Positions 12,271 to 23,953 of a stretch of DNA of 64,000 nucleotides are shown in pieces. A model generated the notes under the pieces. The model made no database searches. It was not told where the DNA came from and saw only the letters and a program-made list of their open reading frames with translations. Location: assembly GCA_015501595.1 (NCBI GenBank), contig JADNRX010000095.1, positions 95,589 to 159,588 on the forward strand. The letters are read 5' to 3'. Both the position numbers and the translations under genes were made by a program. Each line of letters begins with the position of its first letter. The stretch's first letter is position 1. The DNA comes from Hymenopellis radicata (taxonomy: Eukaryota; Basidiomycota; Agaricomycetes; Agaricales; Physalacriaceae).

Positions 12271-12367
12271 TTGCATTCTACGCGGTAGGCCCTCCGACTG
12301 TTACATTCGACGTTGACAGAAGAACGACTTTATTCCAAGAAGTCTATGCAGTCATCCATCTAGAATT

Positions 12368-14211
12368 CTACGTGAACTTGAAACTGTGACTCTCCATCTG
12401 CGCGAAACGGTTAGCGCCAAGTAGAACCCCGATAGTGACCAAGGTAAACTCACGGTTATATCTCCTCCGCGGTAACTACCTCTCTTCTTCTTGTTCTTCT
12501 CCTTCCTGAACCCAGCGCCCCTCGTCACAATAAGATCGGCATGTGCTCTCGCGCCATAATCATTTTTCGGCCCCGTCTATAACCACATTCGTAAGCCAGG
12601 CATAAAACAAGGACAGTATACGTTATCACCTTATTCTCATATCGATTGTCCTTTATCAATTCCGCGGGCACCTGCTCCACCTTTATCCTCTGGAACGGCG
12701 TGTTCGTCTTCCTGCCCGATCGTTTCTGGCCACGCTCTTGTTCGACCGCCGGTTGGGGAACCTCAATGTCTGCCTTGGCCGTTACAACAGCAGCCCCGCT
12801 TTCGGAGGTTCGCCGCTTTTTGGTGACCTTGGCCGCAGGAGCGGATGACGCGTCGGAGGAGTCTGAGTCGGAATCAGACGAGGAGCTAGATGAGGAAGAC
12901 GAGGCGGCCTTGGCAGCTTTGGTAGCCTTTGCCTTTGCGGCGGATATCGTTGCTTTCTTCGCAGGTACCGTGTCTTCGTCTGAGCTGTCTGTGGAGGGAT
13001 AAAAGCGATTAACACGATGTTGGTCAAACATAGGGACCAATATTTACCATCACTTGAGCTTGAAGATCCGGATGATAACGTTTTGCTTGAACTACGTTTG
13101 GAAGGCACCTTCTTGCTGCTGGCTTCTGGAAAAAATGAGACCAATAACTGATACAGCAGCATGGTACGAACCTGACTCTGATGAGTCGGAATCCGAAGAG
13201 TCATCTGAGGAATCGTCTGTAAAAGATTAATGAAAGCTCAAGGACATTATATATGCGTACATACCACTGGATTCGGGACTTGTCTCCTTCTTGGCTTTGG
13301 GCTTTGGCTTCTCTTCTTCTGTGGGAAGAGTTCAGCGCGGAAAACCACCGTAAAATTGGTCGTACCGCTCTCGGAATCTGAATCTGAATCCGAAGAGGAC
13401 GAGGACGAGGCCTCTTTTCCTAAACTACGCGTCAGCTTTAATGTCGAGTGTCAAACTAGTGGTATCACCTTTCTTGGGCTTTGCAACAGTCTTCGGTGTG
13501 TCCGTGGACGACGAGTCTAAAGGATATTAATGACGCGTGACAGAAACGAGGACGTGCATTACCTGACGAATCGGAGTCAGAGTCGGAGTCGGAGCTGGAT
13601 GGAGGTTGGGCGAGCGTCTTGGCTTTCACATCTTTCGATTTTGTGGATGCGACTTTGGCTGCGGCGGGTGCAGAAGGAGACGGTTTGGTGGCGGGTTTCT
13701 TTTTGGACTTGGCAGCGTCACTATCAGAGGAAGAATCGTCCGAATCATCGTCGGAAGAGCTGTCATCCGATGCTACACGCGAAAGGCATCAAGTTGAGAT
13801 CATGAAAAGGAGGAATGGACTGACAATCGGAATCAGAGTCGCTCGACGATGAGGCTGGACGAAGAAGAAAGTGTAAGAGCGACGCGGTCAAATTTGGAGC
13901 GAGAACATACAATCATCTGAGTCTGAATCCGAGCTAAGGAATCAATGAGTCGAGAGGTGTAGTCCGTAATATAAGGCGTACCTCGTTTTTGCCCCCCATT
14001 GCTTGATAATATCCTCCAAGCCTGGTCCATCAGCTTTTATGCTATCTTTGAGCACAATTTGTTCTCTAACGGCCTTCTTCAGCGCATCGGCTGCTTTGCT
14101 ATGCGAATGCTTGTTCAGAAACGCGTGGATTAAGGTGTAAGTCTCTAAACAGAAACGTTAGATCCAACGTTTGCGGTCATTGCTTGACTTACTAGCGAGA
14201 TGGGGGTCCAT
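12368..14211 (-). CDS. SRP40/Nopp140-like nucleolar phosphoprotein
   Basis: The protein starts MDPHLAKTYTLIHAFLNKH in a 19-nt first exon (14193-14211), with a LisH-like helical start (exon 2 from 14144). A long chain of Ser/Asp/Glu tracts separated by Lys/Ala/Pro-rich linkers follows. It ends in the SRP40 C-terminal domain: NTPFQRIKVEQV, NRYENKTGPKNDYGARAHAD, TRGAGFRKEKNKKKRGSYRG and the terminal MESHSFKFT. Nopp140/SRP40 proteins are CK2 substrates that chaperone snoRNPs and shuttle in the nucleolus. The middle is cut into many small exons that all join in phase 1. Stop codon at 12368-12370. I found no frame break. Confidence 0.92.
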
Positions 14212-14377
14212 TTCGGAAAAGGGACGAATGTAATGACGGAGGGAAAGCGCAAGATGATTCCATTGCAAATTTGCGAAATTTCTTGATCTCGCCCACGTGT
14301 CCGGGCCGTGCGGCATTTTGAGGCATTTTGTCACTTGTGGCGATTACATACACCCACGCAGCAAGACCTCACTTCAT

Positions 14378-14462
14378 CCGACTTTAGCTCAGTTGGAAGA
14401 GCGCAAGACTGTAATGGTTACCTGTCATCTTGATGTCGCCTGTTCGAACCAGGCAAGTCGGA
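14378..14462 (+). tRNA. tRNA-Tyr (GTA) with a 12-nt intron
   Basis: The acceptor stem CCGACTT (14378-14384) pairs with AAGTCGG (14455-14461), with A as discriminator. The D-arm is TAGCTCAGTTGGAAGAGC. The anticodon stem CAAGA pairs with TCTTG and the loop reads CT-GTA-A. The 12 bases TGGTTACCTGTC are inserted after position 37, where nuclear tRNA introns lie. The T-arm is GCCTG-TTCGAAC-CAGGC. A run of five T at about 14482 can end Pol III transcription. Confidence 0.93.
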
Positions 14463-14749
14463 ATTTCCAGGCACCTCACCTCTTTTTGAATTCGCAACTT
14501 AAAATGCTGAGTGGCGCACGCCGCACGCCGCGCTCAGCACTGCACATAACCGTCTTAAATCACTGCTTTACCTACCATTTAGAACGTTTCAGGAATCAGT
14601 ACACCACACTTGATTGCGCCACACTCCCTTTCCGGTGACCCAGACCCACATTCTGCAGTTTATCACGTGATATGCTTAATCCCCATCCAGGAGTCGCTCT
14701 TTGATTAAAACCGGTTTTGAACCAGTTCTTTAGCTGCCAACGTTTAGTA

Positions 14750-16377
14750 CTACCAAACAAATGCACGAATACCGTCCCGTCTAAGATCCTTCATGTACTC
14801 CAAAACCGCACGCGGAAGTTCGCCTCCATTTCGGACACCCAGCATAGCGGAAGACAACCTCACTTTGTTTTCTCCATCAACACCGTCTTCGTCGACTCGT
14901 GAAGCAAGCATAGAAATTATGTTCTCTTTGGGCACATGGTCTTCTGCCCAGACAAGCTCCAGCGACGTGAGCCTGGGCAGAAGCGCGCGTCCCGCCGAAA
15001 TCCCTTCAATGAACTCCCCAGTAAGGATGCCGGGTCCCGAAACGGGTTCAATGACACGGAGGCTCTTCAAGTAACGCATCGCCTTACACGCCTCGAGAAG
15101 AGCGTCGGCGAAAATGCTGCGAACGGCCCGTGGTCGATAGCCGTTCATGATGAAGCTGAATGAATCACGAAGGTGGGTAGGGCGCCTAAGACATTTCGCA
15201 CCCACTCGAGCTCCAGTATAGCACTTCTCTCAAACAAGCCGGTGGAGTAGGGGGAGATGATTGTAAGAGCCTTAAGATACGGAATGGTTACTTGCTTGAA
15301 AATGGATGCCAAATCAGCACCCCAAGCACCCGAATCGGGATGAAGGACGAGGTTCGTAATCTGGCGAAGCGAGATGCTGGATGCAATGGAGGGGTGCAAA
15401 CCGCACACTTCGAGAGTCGAACCTTCATCGCGGAAACAATGCGATGACTCGAGGTCAAGTAGGTAGGACAGATTTCCTCTGTTGGTGCGTATATTGAGGA
15501 GCCCCTCAGGCAACCCGCAATCCTCCCACACCAGCCGTTCCGAGTCAATGGTGCCAGAAGAGTCCAACAACACAAGGCTGGACAAGACTGGGGCATGGTA
15601 TGATAGCGCCGCTGGGAGCTCTACACTGTCCAGATTACCTTTCAGCCCCAATGTGAGGGCTTCGAGTATAGGAAAACGAGAATACTGCGTTAAGATGTTG
15701 AAGTCCTTGCAACCAACATAAAGCTCGAGAACTCTCCACTGTTCCGACGTGTGGGAGAGATAGCTCATGAATCCAAAGTGAGACTGAAGTGCCTCATAGG
15801 GAAAAGTATCGTTGCACTCAGGGGGTGACTGGAGTGGTATATCGATTTTTATGGAAATCGGGAGTTTCCCGCATTGCCGAAGGTAGTACTCGAAGATGTC
15901 CCGACCACGAAGACTCGAGCCCACGTAGATGTGAGACCATAACGTTGGGGTGGACAACGTGATAGCCCGCCACTTGGAGCATACGAGACTGATATTGAGC
16001 GGTGTTTTGTAATCCGCAGGTTCGAAAGATGTGCAGGCGGCGGCAAAGATGAGACTAAGAATCTCAGTGGGGAACTGGCGGATTGGGGAGGGTTTAACGT
16101 ATGCGTCGCTTCGCTGGATGTGCTTATCCAGATATGTATGATGCTTTTTGAGAGTTGCGAGGAGGACTTCGACACGTAGGATTTCAGTCGCTAGAGCGCT
16201 GATCTCTGTGGTGGGGGCAGAAAGCATGCTTTCGATGACGGAAACGTCACTCTGGGGCGGATTGAGATAGGCTCTGTCGCCGGTCGCAGCGAATGGGAGG
16301 GAATAGGATGTCAACGGCATGAAGCTGTGACATTTTGGGCAAAGTTCGACGCTGGTGGCGTTTGGGTCAAGGGACAT
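14750..16377 (-). CDS. F-box/LRR-like protein with N-terminal CPxC motif, frameshifted
   Basis: The N-terminus (from ATG at 16377) carries ELCPKCHSFMPLTSYSLPF, then a helical linker with heptad-like Leu (about residues 45-90). The F-box follows: SPIRQFPTEILSLIFAAAC, ISLVCSKWRAITLSTPTLWS. The rest has LRR-like spacing and ends in the family block RLTSLELVWAEDHVP, a Val/Leu-rich GVRNGGELPR segment and a terminal Trp. F-box proteins link substrates to SKP1-cullin ubiquitin ligases. Near 15165 the frame breaks between GALPTFV and SFSFIMNGYR; comparison with paralogues suggests a short deletion of roughly 20-25 nt. Without repair the protein stops at about residue 410 and lacks the last LRR region. 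Confidence 0.82.
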
Positions 16378-16697
16378 GAGAACCTAAAAACAAGTTGATA
16401 TCATTGTGACTGATGCGCAGACTAGTATGGAGACCGACTTACAAAGTGGAAAACGCGTCGAATCGTACTAAGAACTGAGCGCAATTACTGCTTGTCTGAG
16501 GTCAGGATGGTGAAAATTTCAAGCTCTTAATCAGCTCACTGGTCGAGGTACTGTGCGTTGTATCGAAGAAAATGCAAGGAAGTCCAAGACAGTAATACGT
16601 CTGGTCTGGTCCTGGTGGTCGGAAGTCAAGCTACAAGTTCCAACTCCGACATCGATCATGAACCCAACAGATCATGTACATAATTTGCACAATTACT

Positions 16698-17923
16698 TTA
16701 CAATTCATCGTGTCTTCCTTCTGCTGCATCTCCATCCGTCTCCAACCCAGGAATAAAAAGCGCATGCGAAGTACCCCCAATCTCTGGGTCAGCGATTGAT
16801 GCCACGATGCTGAAGGATCCTCCACTGGAAGGGGACTTCGGCAAAGTATAGTCAATCACATACAACGATGGCTGAATATCGTCCCAAGGCGGGGAAATAG
16901 TACGCGACGAAGGATCATCGTCCGTCAATACCAACAACACTTTGTCCTTCTCACCCGGATAAGACAAAACGTCGATGGCATTCGCCTTCCCACCGCTCGT
17001 CGGGTGTGCCAGTATGTGATCTCTGCGCTCTCGGGCGACAGTGGTGCAATGAGACCCGAGGAGGTTAAAGGGAAGGCTGCGAGCCAGCCGCGGGTGGCTG
17101 GAGTCGCGCCCCGGGTAGTTGTGAATAGTGTTGTTGCCGAAGGCGAGAGCATGAGGGTATCACCACGATACGAGGCATGGCCTACGGGGACTTTGGGAGA
17201 CGACGGGGATGTCGCGGGCGGGTAGAGAGTATGAGTGCTGAGGAGCTCGAGCGACGGGAGCGAGTACGTCAAGAGCGTGTTGTCGTGCTCTGTAACGACA
17301 TACAACACCTGCCCGTTTGGATGCACCTTTAAATGCCGCGGTCCACTGCCTTCAGGTGTTTTCAAGACCTTCTCTTCGGCAAGAAGACCTGTAACTGGAT
17401 CCACAATATATATGTGAACGGCATCTGTCCCCAAAACGGGAACATAAGCCCTCGTCAGGTCTCCTGCACTAAATTCAATGGCATGGCTCCCAGTCCTGAG
17501 CGCGACGCGCGTCTTATCCGCTGTTTCCAGCTCATCCTCCGGTACGAACAGGAATTGTTGCTCCTTGACCGGCTCTGGGAACGGCAGCCGATGCACCTCT
17601 CCTGTAGGTCCACCCGCACTGTACATCCAGTTGTCGCGGATCGTTATGTACGAAGATGTCGCTGTTATGGGGGCCGCACCGAGATGCTGAAGTGTGGGGA
17701 GTGAGAAGGCATGAAGTGACGGTGGGAGACTCCAAGTGGTGGCATATACAGTGTCTTTGTCGGGTGAAATATGAAGGTACTGGTGTGGACCAAACGCGGG
17801 GATGGAGCGCACAAGACGAATTGACGCTTCAGATGGCGAATTTATCTTGGGTGAAGGGAGAGTAAGAGCCAGAAGCCAGAGAGAAAGCGATGTAAACGAT
17901 CCGGACAGGATTAAGAGCTCCAT
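16698..17923 (-). CDS. Seven-bladed propeller lactonase, carboxymuconate-cyclase-like, one frameshift
   Basis: Single exon. The protein opens with a hydrophobic segment (SGSFTSLSLWLLAL). Propeller motifs follow: HQYLHISPDKDTVYATTW, SGPRHLKVHPNGQVLYVVTE, then YRGDTLMLSPSATTLF and, after the frame break, PTSGGKANAIDVLSYPGEK and VLLVLTDDD. The pattern matches the lactonase/6-phosphogluconolactonase fold and most resembles fungal carboxy-cis,cis-muconate cyclase of the beta-ketoadipate pathway, which handles protocatechuate from lignin breakdown. Near 17000 the frame slips by one, as if CACACCCCGACG had lost one C; restoring it would give about 408 residues. The substrate is uncertain because related lactonases differ. 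Confidence 0.8.
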
Positions 17924-18198
17924 TTCTGCAGGTGAAGCGTCTAAGGGCAGAGTTAGTACGCGCTGAGAAGCTGCAATGACTTTGAAGATGGCGGTATGGA
18001 TGGAAGTCGATCGGCGACGGAAAATCTTTGCTCCACCTCAGTAATGCCTGCCTGAAAGATTCTAGCAATCAGTTCTCACCAAACGCGCGGTTCGTTGATT
18101 ACTTCGTATATGTACAAAATCTAAGATACAGTGTTTTTACTAGTCAGGCTATATACCATGTCCAGTTCTGAAGTAAAGAGCGACATAAGGAACGACAT

Positions 18199-20512
18199 CT
18201 AACATTCGCCTAAGAAACTGTTCTTGGGGAACGGCTGCTTGTAATCATCAACCCAAGTTGTCAAATTCGGATTTGTGTAGGCTTCGATGTACCTGGAATA
18301 AGTGGCAAGCTGGTTATTGACAAGTGAAGTCATAAACAGTCGAAGACGGCGTACTCTTTGATATAGGCTTCCGTAGGAAACTCGTCCGGGTTGCAACCAA
18401 CATTAATCTCGCCTTTCTTCTGGTACACACGGATATAGTCGATGCTCATGGTTGTCGGGAAAACCAAGTTCTCCAGGTCAACAGCACCGAAATTGAGCGA
18501 CATGCCCAGATTGGCGATGATGTACTGACATGGCAAGCATCAGCCAGTGGATCGTACAGAAAAAACCCTATAACGAACCATGGGCTCTTGGGGAATAGGT
18601 CGGGCAGAGATCTCGACACGGCTGTCTGCTGCAGTACCAGGTCCACGTTGAAGCCAAGCCGGTTTGCCATCATTGAGCCATAAGATGTACTATCAAAAAT
18701 ATCAGGACACAAGAAACAGAGCCGGGGCAATAGACATACACCGTCGTCATAACCTAACAGGTAGAACATGAGTCGGAGTAAACCGATATGTCCCAATAAA
18801 ACTCACCAGGTCTATATTCAAATCCGTAGATAGAGAAACATGCGCTTTCTAGTTCATAGCACTCTTGGTCTGTAAACAATGTGAGTCACAGACAAAGCTC
18901 TCCAGAAGTGAACAACATACTTGTAATCGAGACACCGGATGTCGCCTGTTGGAATGCACCACCCTTATATGAATTCAGATGTGTTACGTCGTCATCGTAA
19001 ATGACCAAGTTCGCCGACGTGTTGAACCACTCGTAGGCATAGTTGAACGGCTAAGAACATTGGACATCTGTAAGCGGCCTTTCAGATTACCAGTTGAAGA
19101 TCATCACGCACCGCCCATTGACAAGACTGAGATACCTCGCCTTCTCCATTCGCGACCTGCGCCTCAAAGATATCAATCTCAGGCGCCGCCCGCCCAACGT
19201 ATGTGCCATCGGAGTGCACGGGACCTGGATGGGACTCTCCTGGACAAGTACAGCGCGAGAGTTTCTGCCCAGGGAGGAAAGACAGTGCACCATCATACCC
19301 GGCATCACCGTCAAACGTGGCCATCTCAGGCTGTCCGTCGATAGTCTGGTTCTTCACAGTACCCACATCGCATGCATCATACGTATACGGCCACTGTCAG
19401 AATCTTTCAGTTCATGAATCTAAAGTGAACGAGGCTCCTTACCATTCCCTCCAAGCTGGCACCGAATCCAGCTCGACCCAAATTGCCCATAGTCCATACG
19501 GCAGGCCACAATCCGACGATGTTGTTGGCTCCAGGAAGAGTTACCGCGACCTCAATCAAACCGCCGGTGAAGCAGAACTTGTTCCACGTGGAAAACATCC
19601 CGCCTTTGTAGTCGAGATCATGAATCGCCTGTTCTGAGAGCGTGATTCGGAGGGAGCCGCCTGCTGTTGTGATGGCAGACGGATCGTACCATTCCATGTT
19701 GTTCGTCTACATCTAACGTGTTAGTATTAGTGTAGCGAACATAGGAAGTACATACACCCCAGTAATGCAGGTCAACTGCTTCCCAATATGGATCTTCTCC
19801 CGGGTAGAACGTCCTCCCGTCAGTATTGAACTCGTCGCTGAACACAAGCTGCATCTCGTCGCCACTCTCATAAGAAACTGTCGTGTACGCGCTCTCTGGT
19901 GTGTCCATGTCAATTAAACCCCAGTTTCCAATGCTAGGAACCTGATGACAGGATGCATCGGTGAATGGAAACGAACGAAGGGGATTAATCTTACTTGTCC
20001 CGTGCTATTGATTCCTCCTAGGTTGAACCCGCCATTCTTGGACGGCGTGTTTAAGTGGATATAGGTAATGATCGGGTATCCCGCGCTATGAAAATCAACA
20101 TGGACGGTTAAGCGAACGGTGGCAGCGACTCACAAGAGGGTAATGAGTCCTGCGGCGAGGATAACCATGCAGCCAAGGTTGGCGAGCCCTCTGGCTGTGA
20201 GGATTGTGCCCCCATTATCATATTTTTTGTCGCGACGGGGGTCGGGATTATGAAGGTAGTCGTCGGGCTCTGTTTCGCTCATATGTATGCTCGCACCCCA
20301 GGACGCCGGGTCAGGCGAAAGGGAAAACTGGAAGCTACCTTGTAAGCGAACGTTGACGTTCTCCAGCTCTAGTAACCACGAACCTTGTCCGAAATAGAAG
20401 GCGCAAGATGGCTGCTTCTGCTGTCATTTAATGGACGGTTTCCAGGCAGGAGGCTTGTTGTAGAAGATGGAGACGGGCTTGCGGGCCAACGGCGTTGAAC
20501 TGACGACGCCAT
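18199..20512 (-). CDS. KRE6/SKN1-type beta-1,6-glucan synthesis protein, 12 exons
   Basis: Exons 20384-20512, 20134-20327, 19995-20085, 19756-19941, 19443-19706, 19112-19393, 18921-19050, 18807-18869, 18740-18753, 18579-18689, 18355-18524 and 18199-18292 sum to 1,728 nt (575 residues), all in frame; one exon is only 14 nt. A cytosolic Ser/Pro-rich N-terminus is followed by one membrane segment (about residues 75-95: ANLGCMVILAAGLITL). A lumenal GH16-like domain follows with EIDIFEAQ, which holds the catalytic-type Glu-x-Asp-x-x-Glu triad, and CQWAPFNYAYEWF. The end is GCNPDEFPT and a cysteine-terminated tail. This type II Golgi/ER membrane protein is needed for beta-1,6-glucan in the fungal wall. 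No frame break was seen. Confidence 0.94.
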
Positions 20513-21116
20513 GGTGGTTGAACGAAAGTGGGTGACGAGCGTTGGGGAGAGAAATACAGTGCTCAAGAGGCTAAGAACTCGTAAGACCTTGGAGCACGCC
20601 AACTAACTCTGCCAAGAGCTCGGCGGGTACAACCAAGAGAAGTCTGGCTATCATGATACTAATTGCAAGAGAATATCGTGTTGATAAGAACGGCTTGAAG
20701 AATAGAGAAGCGGATGATAAGCCATTGTTACTATTGAGGTATTTTGTTGCGCTGGACGCGATGAAGAACATATAATCCAGCAGATGAAAGTTAGTGGACA
20801 AGAGAGGAGAGATTGGCTCCGGCGGCCGGCATTTCGAAATCAGCGTGGTCAACCTCCTTTTGGACCAACCGCTCTCTTGGCCTACGTCGTAACTTGTAAC
20901 CATCAACCAAAACATCAAACGAACAACATCCGGCATCATCCTGTCTTCTTCCTGTGTTCCCGAAAGAGCCACGATTACCAAACAAGCACTGCACTCTCTT
21001 GATTGCTCAGGACCATAGAATCAAATCGAGGGTACTTAAGAGTTCGGGACTTACTACTGTTAGAGTCCGTGACCAAACAACTACGAGGACATGTCCCTCG
21101 ATGCCTAGTTAGGCTA
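20513..21116. other. Intergenic, upstream of KRE6/SKN1
   Basis: This is the promoter side of the minus-strand KRE6/SKN1 gene. The frames present on both strands are short, mutually overlapping and lack any recognised motif. Confidence 0.35.
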
Positions 21117-21455
21117 CTGCCGTTTGCATAATTCCGTGAAAACGTGTAATTTTGATTTTTTTTTCGGACCGAACTATCCGCAATATCCGGGAAGATCCGC
21201 GGTGGGTACCAGCTGTATATAACCCATGAATGGGGACTCAAGCACCACTGTTGAGAGCAAAAAGTGTTAGTAAAGTCTTGTATATCATCCTGCAGCCTTC
21301 TCTACGTCTCGGCGAGGCTGGAGAGGTGAGGTAGAGTTTGGACGGTGATGAGCATGTCATCATGTTTGCCATGCTACCTGCCCGATTTGTCGCCGGAGGA
21401 TCGGACCGAAAGAAATAAAAAATTGCACGTTTTCACGGAATTATGCAAACGGCAG
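21117..21455. mobile_element. MITE, 339 bp, TA target site
   Basis: The ends are inverted repeats starting CTGCCGTTTGCATAATTCCG. They match for about 34 bp with one change and then imperfectly to about 62 bp, including a shared TTTCGG-ACCGA block. TA flanks both sides (21115-21116 and 21456-21457). The inside shows no gene. Size, ends and TA duplication fit a miniature Tc1/mariner-type element. It sits between the KRE6/SKN1 promoter and the 3' end of the next gene. Confidence 0.85.
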
Positions 21456-21626
21456 TAAGACGTCTGCAGTTTCGGTGCACCTGTGATAGACTACATGGTA
21501 AACCTTTCAGGAAACAGAATAGTCAAGAAGTACTACAACAGGTATCGTAGTAATCCTCTAGATTGATACACTTACATTTATCTTATTCTTCTTCATACTA
21601 GATGGCTTACATGACCTTGGCCCTTC

Positions 21627-23792
21627 TTACTGCTTCACAGCAGCCCTTGCTCTCTCTGCACGCCGCCTATTCTTCACAAGGTAATCATCCCCAACGGCAT
21701 ACTCCGTTCCCGCCAGCTTCTCCGCGAACTGCACCACAGTCGTCGCGTAATACAGCGCCTTCTTCTCCTGTCTTACTCCCAGCGCCATCTCAGCCGCGTT
21801 GCCCAACGACATCACAACCTCCATTCGCACATCCCGCAGACACGCTTTCCACTTCCCCGTATCCGCGGTGGCGTCATCGAACGCCACCAATGCTGCTGCA
21901 AGCTCAGCCGCGCTGTAATACGCGAACCCAGCAAAATCTGGCTCCCTGTCCTTCTTGTACCTCGTATGCCCCGCCTCTCTGCGCTCCGTCGTACGAGCCT
22001 TCGCCAATAACAAGAACCGCCGAATATTGTCTTCACTCAAGATGGATTTGACCTCCGCTAACGTCGTGCCAGATACGCCGACTGGGAGCTTCTTCGGCGG
22101 AGCCGCCAATTTGCCACGCTGATGGAGAATCTTCAAGAGCCGGACGAAAACTGTCGGTCCCAGAATGCCTTCCGGCGCGATCTGATTTGGAGCATCGAAC
22201 TGCTCTTGAGTACCTTGTGCGGATAAAGGCATGCGGAAGACTTCAAAGTTGTGATCGAGGTAGTCATATTGGTCGCTTTCCTGGCGGATGGCGTTCATGG
22301 GGAAGAGTTTTTGGGATGCCGACGAGCCAATATGAAGGAAGGAGATGAGGGTGTCGTCGGAGAGCTCAGAGGGGACGATCACAGTGAGTGCAGCGACGAT
22401 ACGCAGCATGGCTGCGCGGCTATTGCCTCTGTGCTGGAAGATGTCGAGGAATTCTTCTAGCTCGTATGAAACTTGAGCGAGGTACTTGGTCTTGGTGGCA
22501 TAGAAGTTTCTGAAATGAAAAATTAGCAAGAACAAATTGTGGGTAAAAGCTATATGTACCTTTTGATGGTCTGCCATTTCTCTTGCTCTAGATTCAACCA
22601 AGCGATAATGAGCGTGCTGGTTGTTGTGGAGCGGGAGAGGAAAAGAAGCAATGCCTCCTTCAACGCCTCTCGGTCTTCTTGATACTCCTTCCCTAATCCA
22701 TCAGCACTAAGATCTACTTCAATCCCGTTGACGACATAGATCGTGCCTCCCAAAAGCATCGATAACGACTCGGAGGTTAGCGACACAACGTCCGATTCAG
22801 GGTACCAGTCTGGCCTCACAAATGAGAGGCACTCCATAAGCAGGTCGATCAACTCAGAGTCGTGCTTGAGTACATCCGTTTTGAAGCGCTGTGAGGGAGG
22901 ATTGCGTCTGCACAAGAGCGCATGGATGATGCGTGCGGCGTTCTCCTGGCCCATGGCATAGTATCGTGGTGCATAGCGCGCTGCGTCCGATGGGATACCT
23001 TCATCAACGTTAGGTGGAATGACATTGATAAGCACTAAGAAAACATGGACCTCACCCCATGTCTATTGAATCCAAAGAAACTTTGAAACGTTGTTTCCGG
23101 GTCATTCATCTGGTCGATGAAGAATGAGGGCCCCGAAAGGATGTATCGGCACGCGGCAATCATCAACTCGGATGTCTGTTCAACGCTGAGAAACTCGGCG
23201 AGGTAGCCATCGCCAGCGAAAGCGCGTAGACAGATGACGGCGACGTGTCTCGGGATGCATAACGCGTCTGAAGCTGCTTTCTATCACCATTATGAGCACG
23301 GAGCATCTGGATTAAAATATACATACCTCCATACACAACCTCACTCCGCCGTATTCGACAAATTGTTTCGTAAGAGCTAGCCTCTCCACCTTGTTCCCTA
23401 AACCAAGGAAGGTACCCAGTCCATTCAACGCGTTGACTGTGTTATACACGACATCTTCATTTGCCCTCGTATCCTTGGCGATCTCCAGAAAAGTCTTTAC
23501 AATTCCAGCCTCGTATGCCGCCTTGGAGAAATAGTCAAAGCCGGACGCCATAGAGGACATCATTTTACGATCGCGTGCCTGTCGAAATCGGCTGTCGAGG
23601 TTGTTCTAATGAGTGGGACATTGAAGTACATCGGTCGTGAAGTAACCCAGTAGGACTTACGAGATAAACAAACCGAAGCGTTAGATCTGCATCGGGTTCT
23701 GTAAGTTTCCCAAAAAGCTCAGACAAAGCAGATTTAATGGCGCCGGGCCCAGCGCCGAGCACGGCTGCTTGGTTTTCAACGGTGATCTTCAT
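21627..23792 (-). CDS. Unrecognised alpha-helical protein, one frameshift
   Basis: ATG at 23792 (MKITVENQAAVLGAGPG). Introns between L and NNLDSRF near 23660-23605, between CME and KAASDAL near 23325-23280, and between KR and NFYATKT near 22560-22510 keep phase. The product, about 670 residues, is rich in Leu/Ala helices and looks like an ARM- or TPR-type repeat protein, but I recognise no family signature. The C-terminus is strongly basic (RRRAERARAAVKQ). Near 23050 the frame slips by one at a GGGG run, between FFGFNRHG and EVHVFLVLINV; one added base would restore it. Flanked by a MITE downstream and a divergent F-box gene upstream. Confidence 0.65.
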
Positions 23793-23953
23793 GAGGGGAA
23801 GAGACAAAACGGAATTTGACCTGAGGACTGATCGATCAAATAATACGTCTTATAACAGCTGGCGCGCGCGTCCAGACCCAAGTCTCTTCAAAATTCTGGT
23901 TGTATTTACTATCAAGCAGTAAAGTCTACTAATAGATAAGAGCTTTTTTTCTT

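Noticed and set aside
12646..13805. Plus-strand frames with acidic or Ser-rich runs
   Set aside because: They are shadows of the SRP40 acidic tracts on the minus strand.
14378..14462. tRNA reading without intron
   Set aside because: Without removing 12 nt after position 37 the anticodon stem cannot close; with removal all stems pair.
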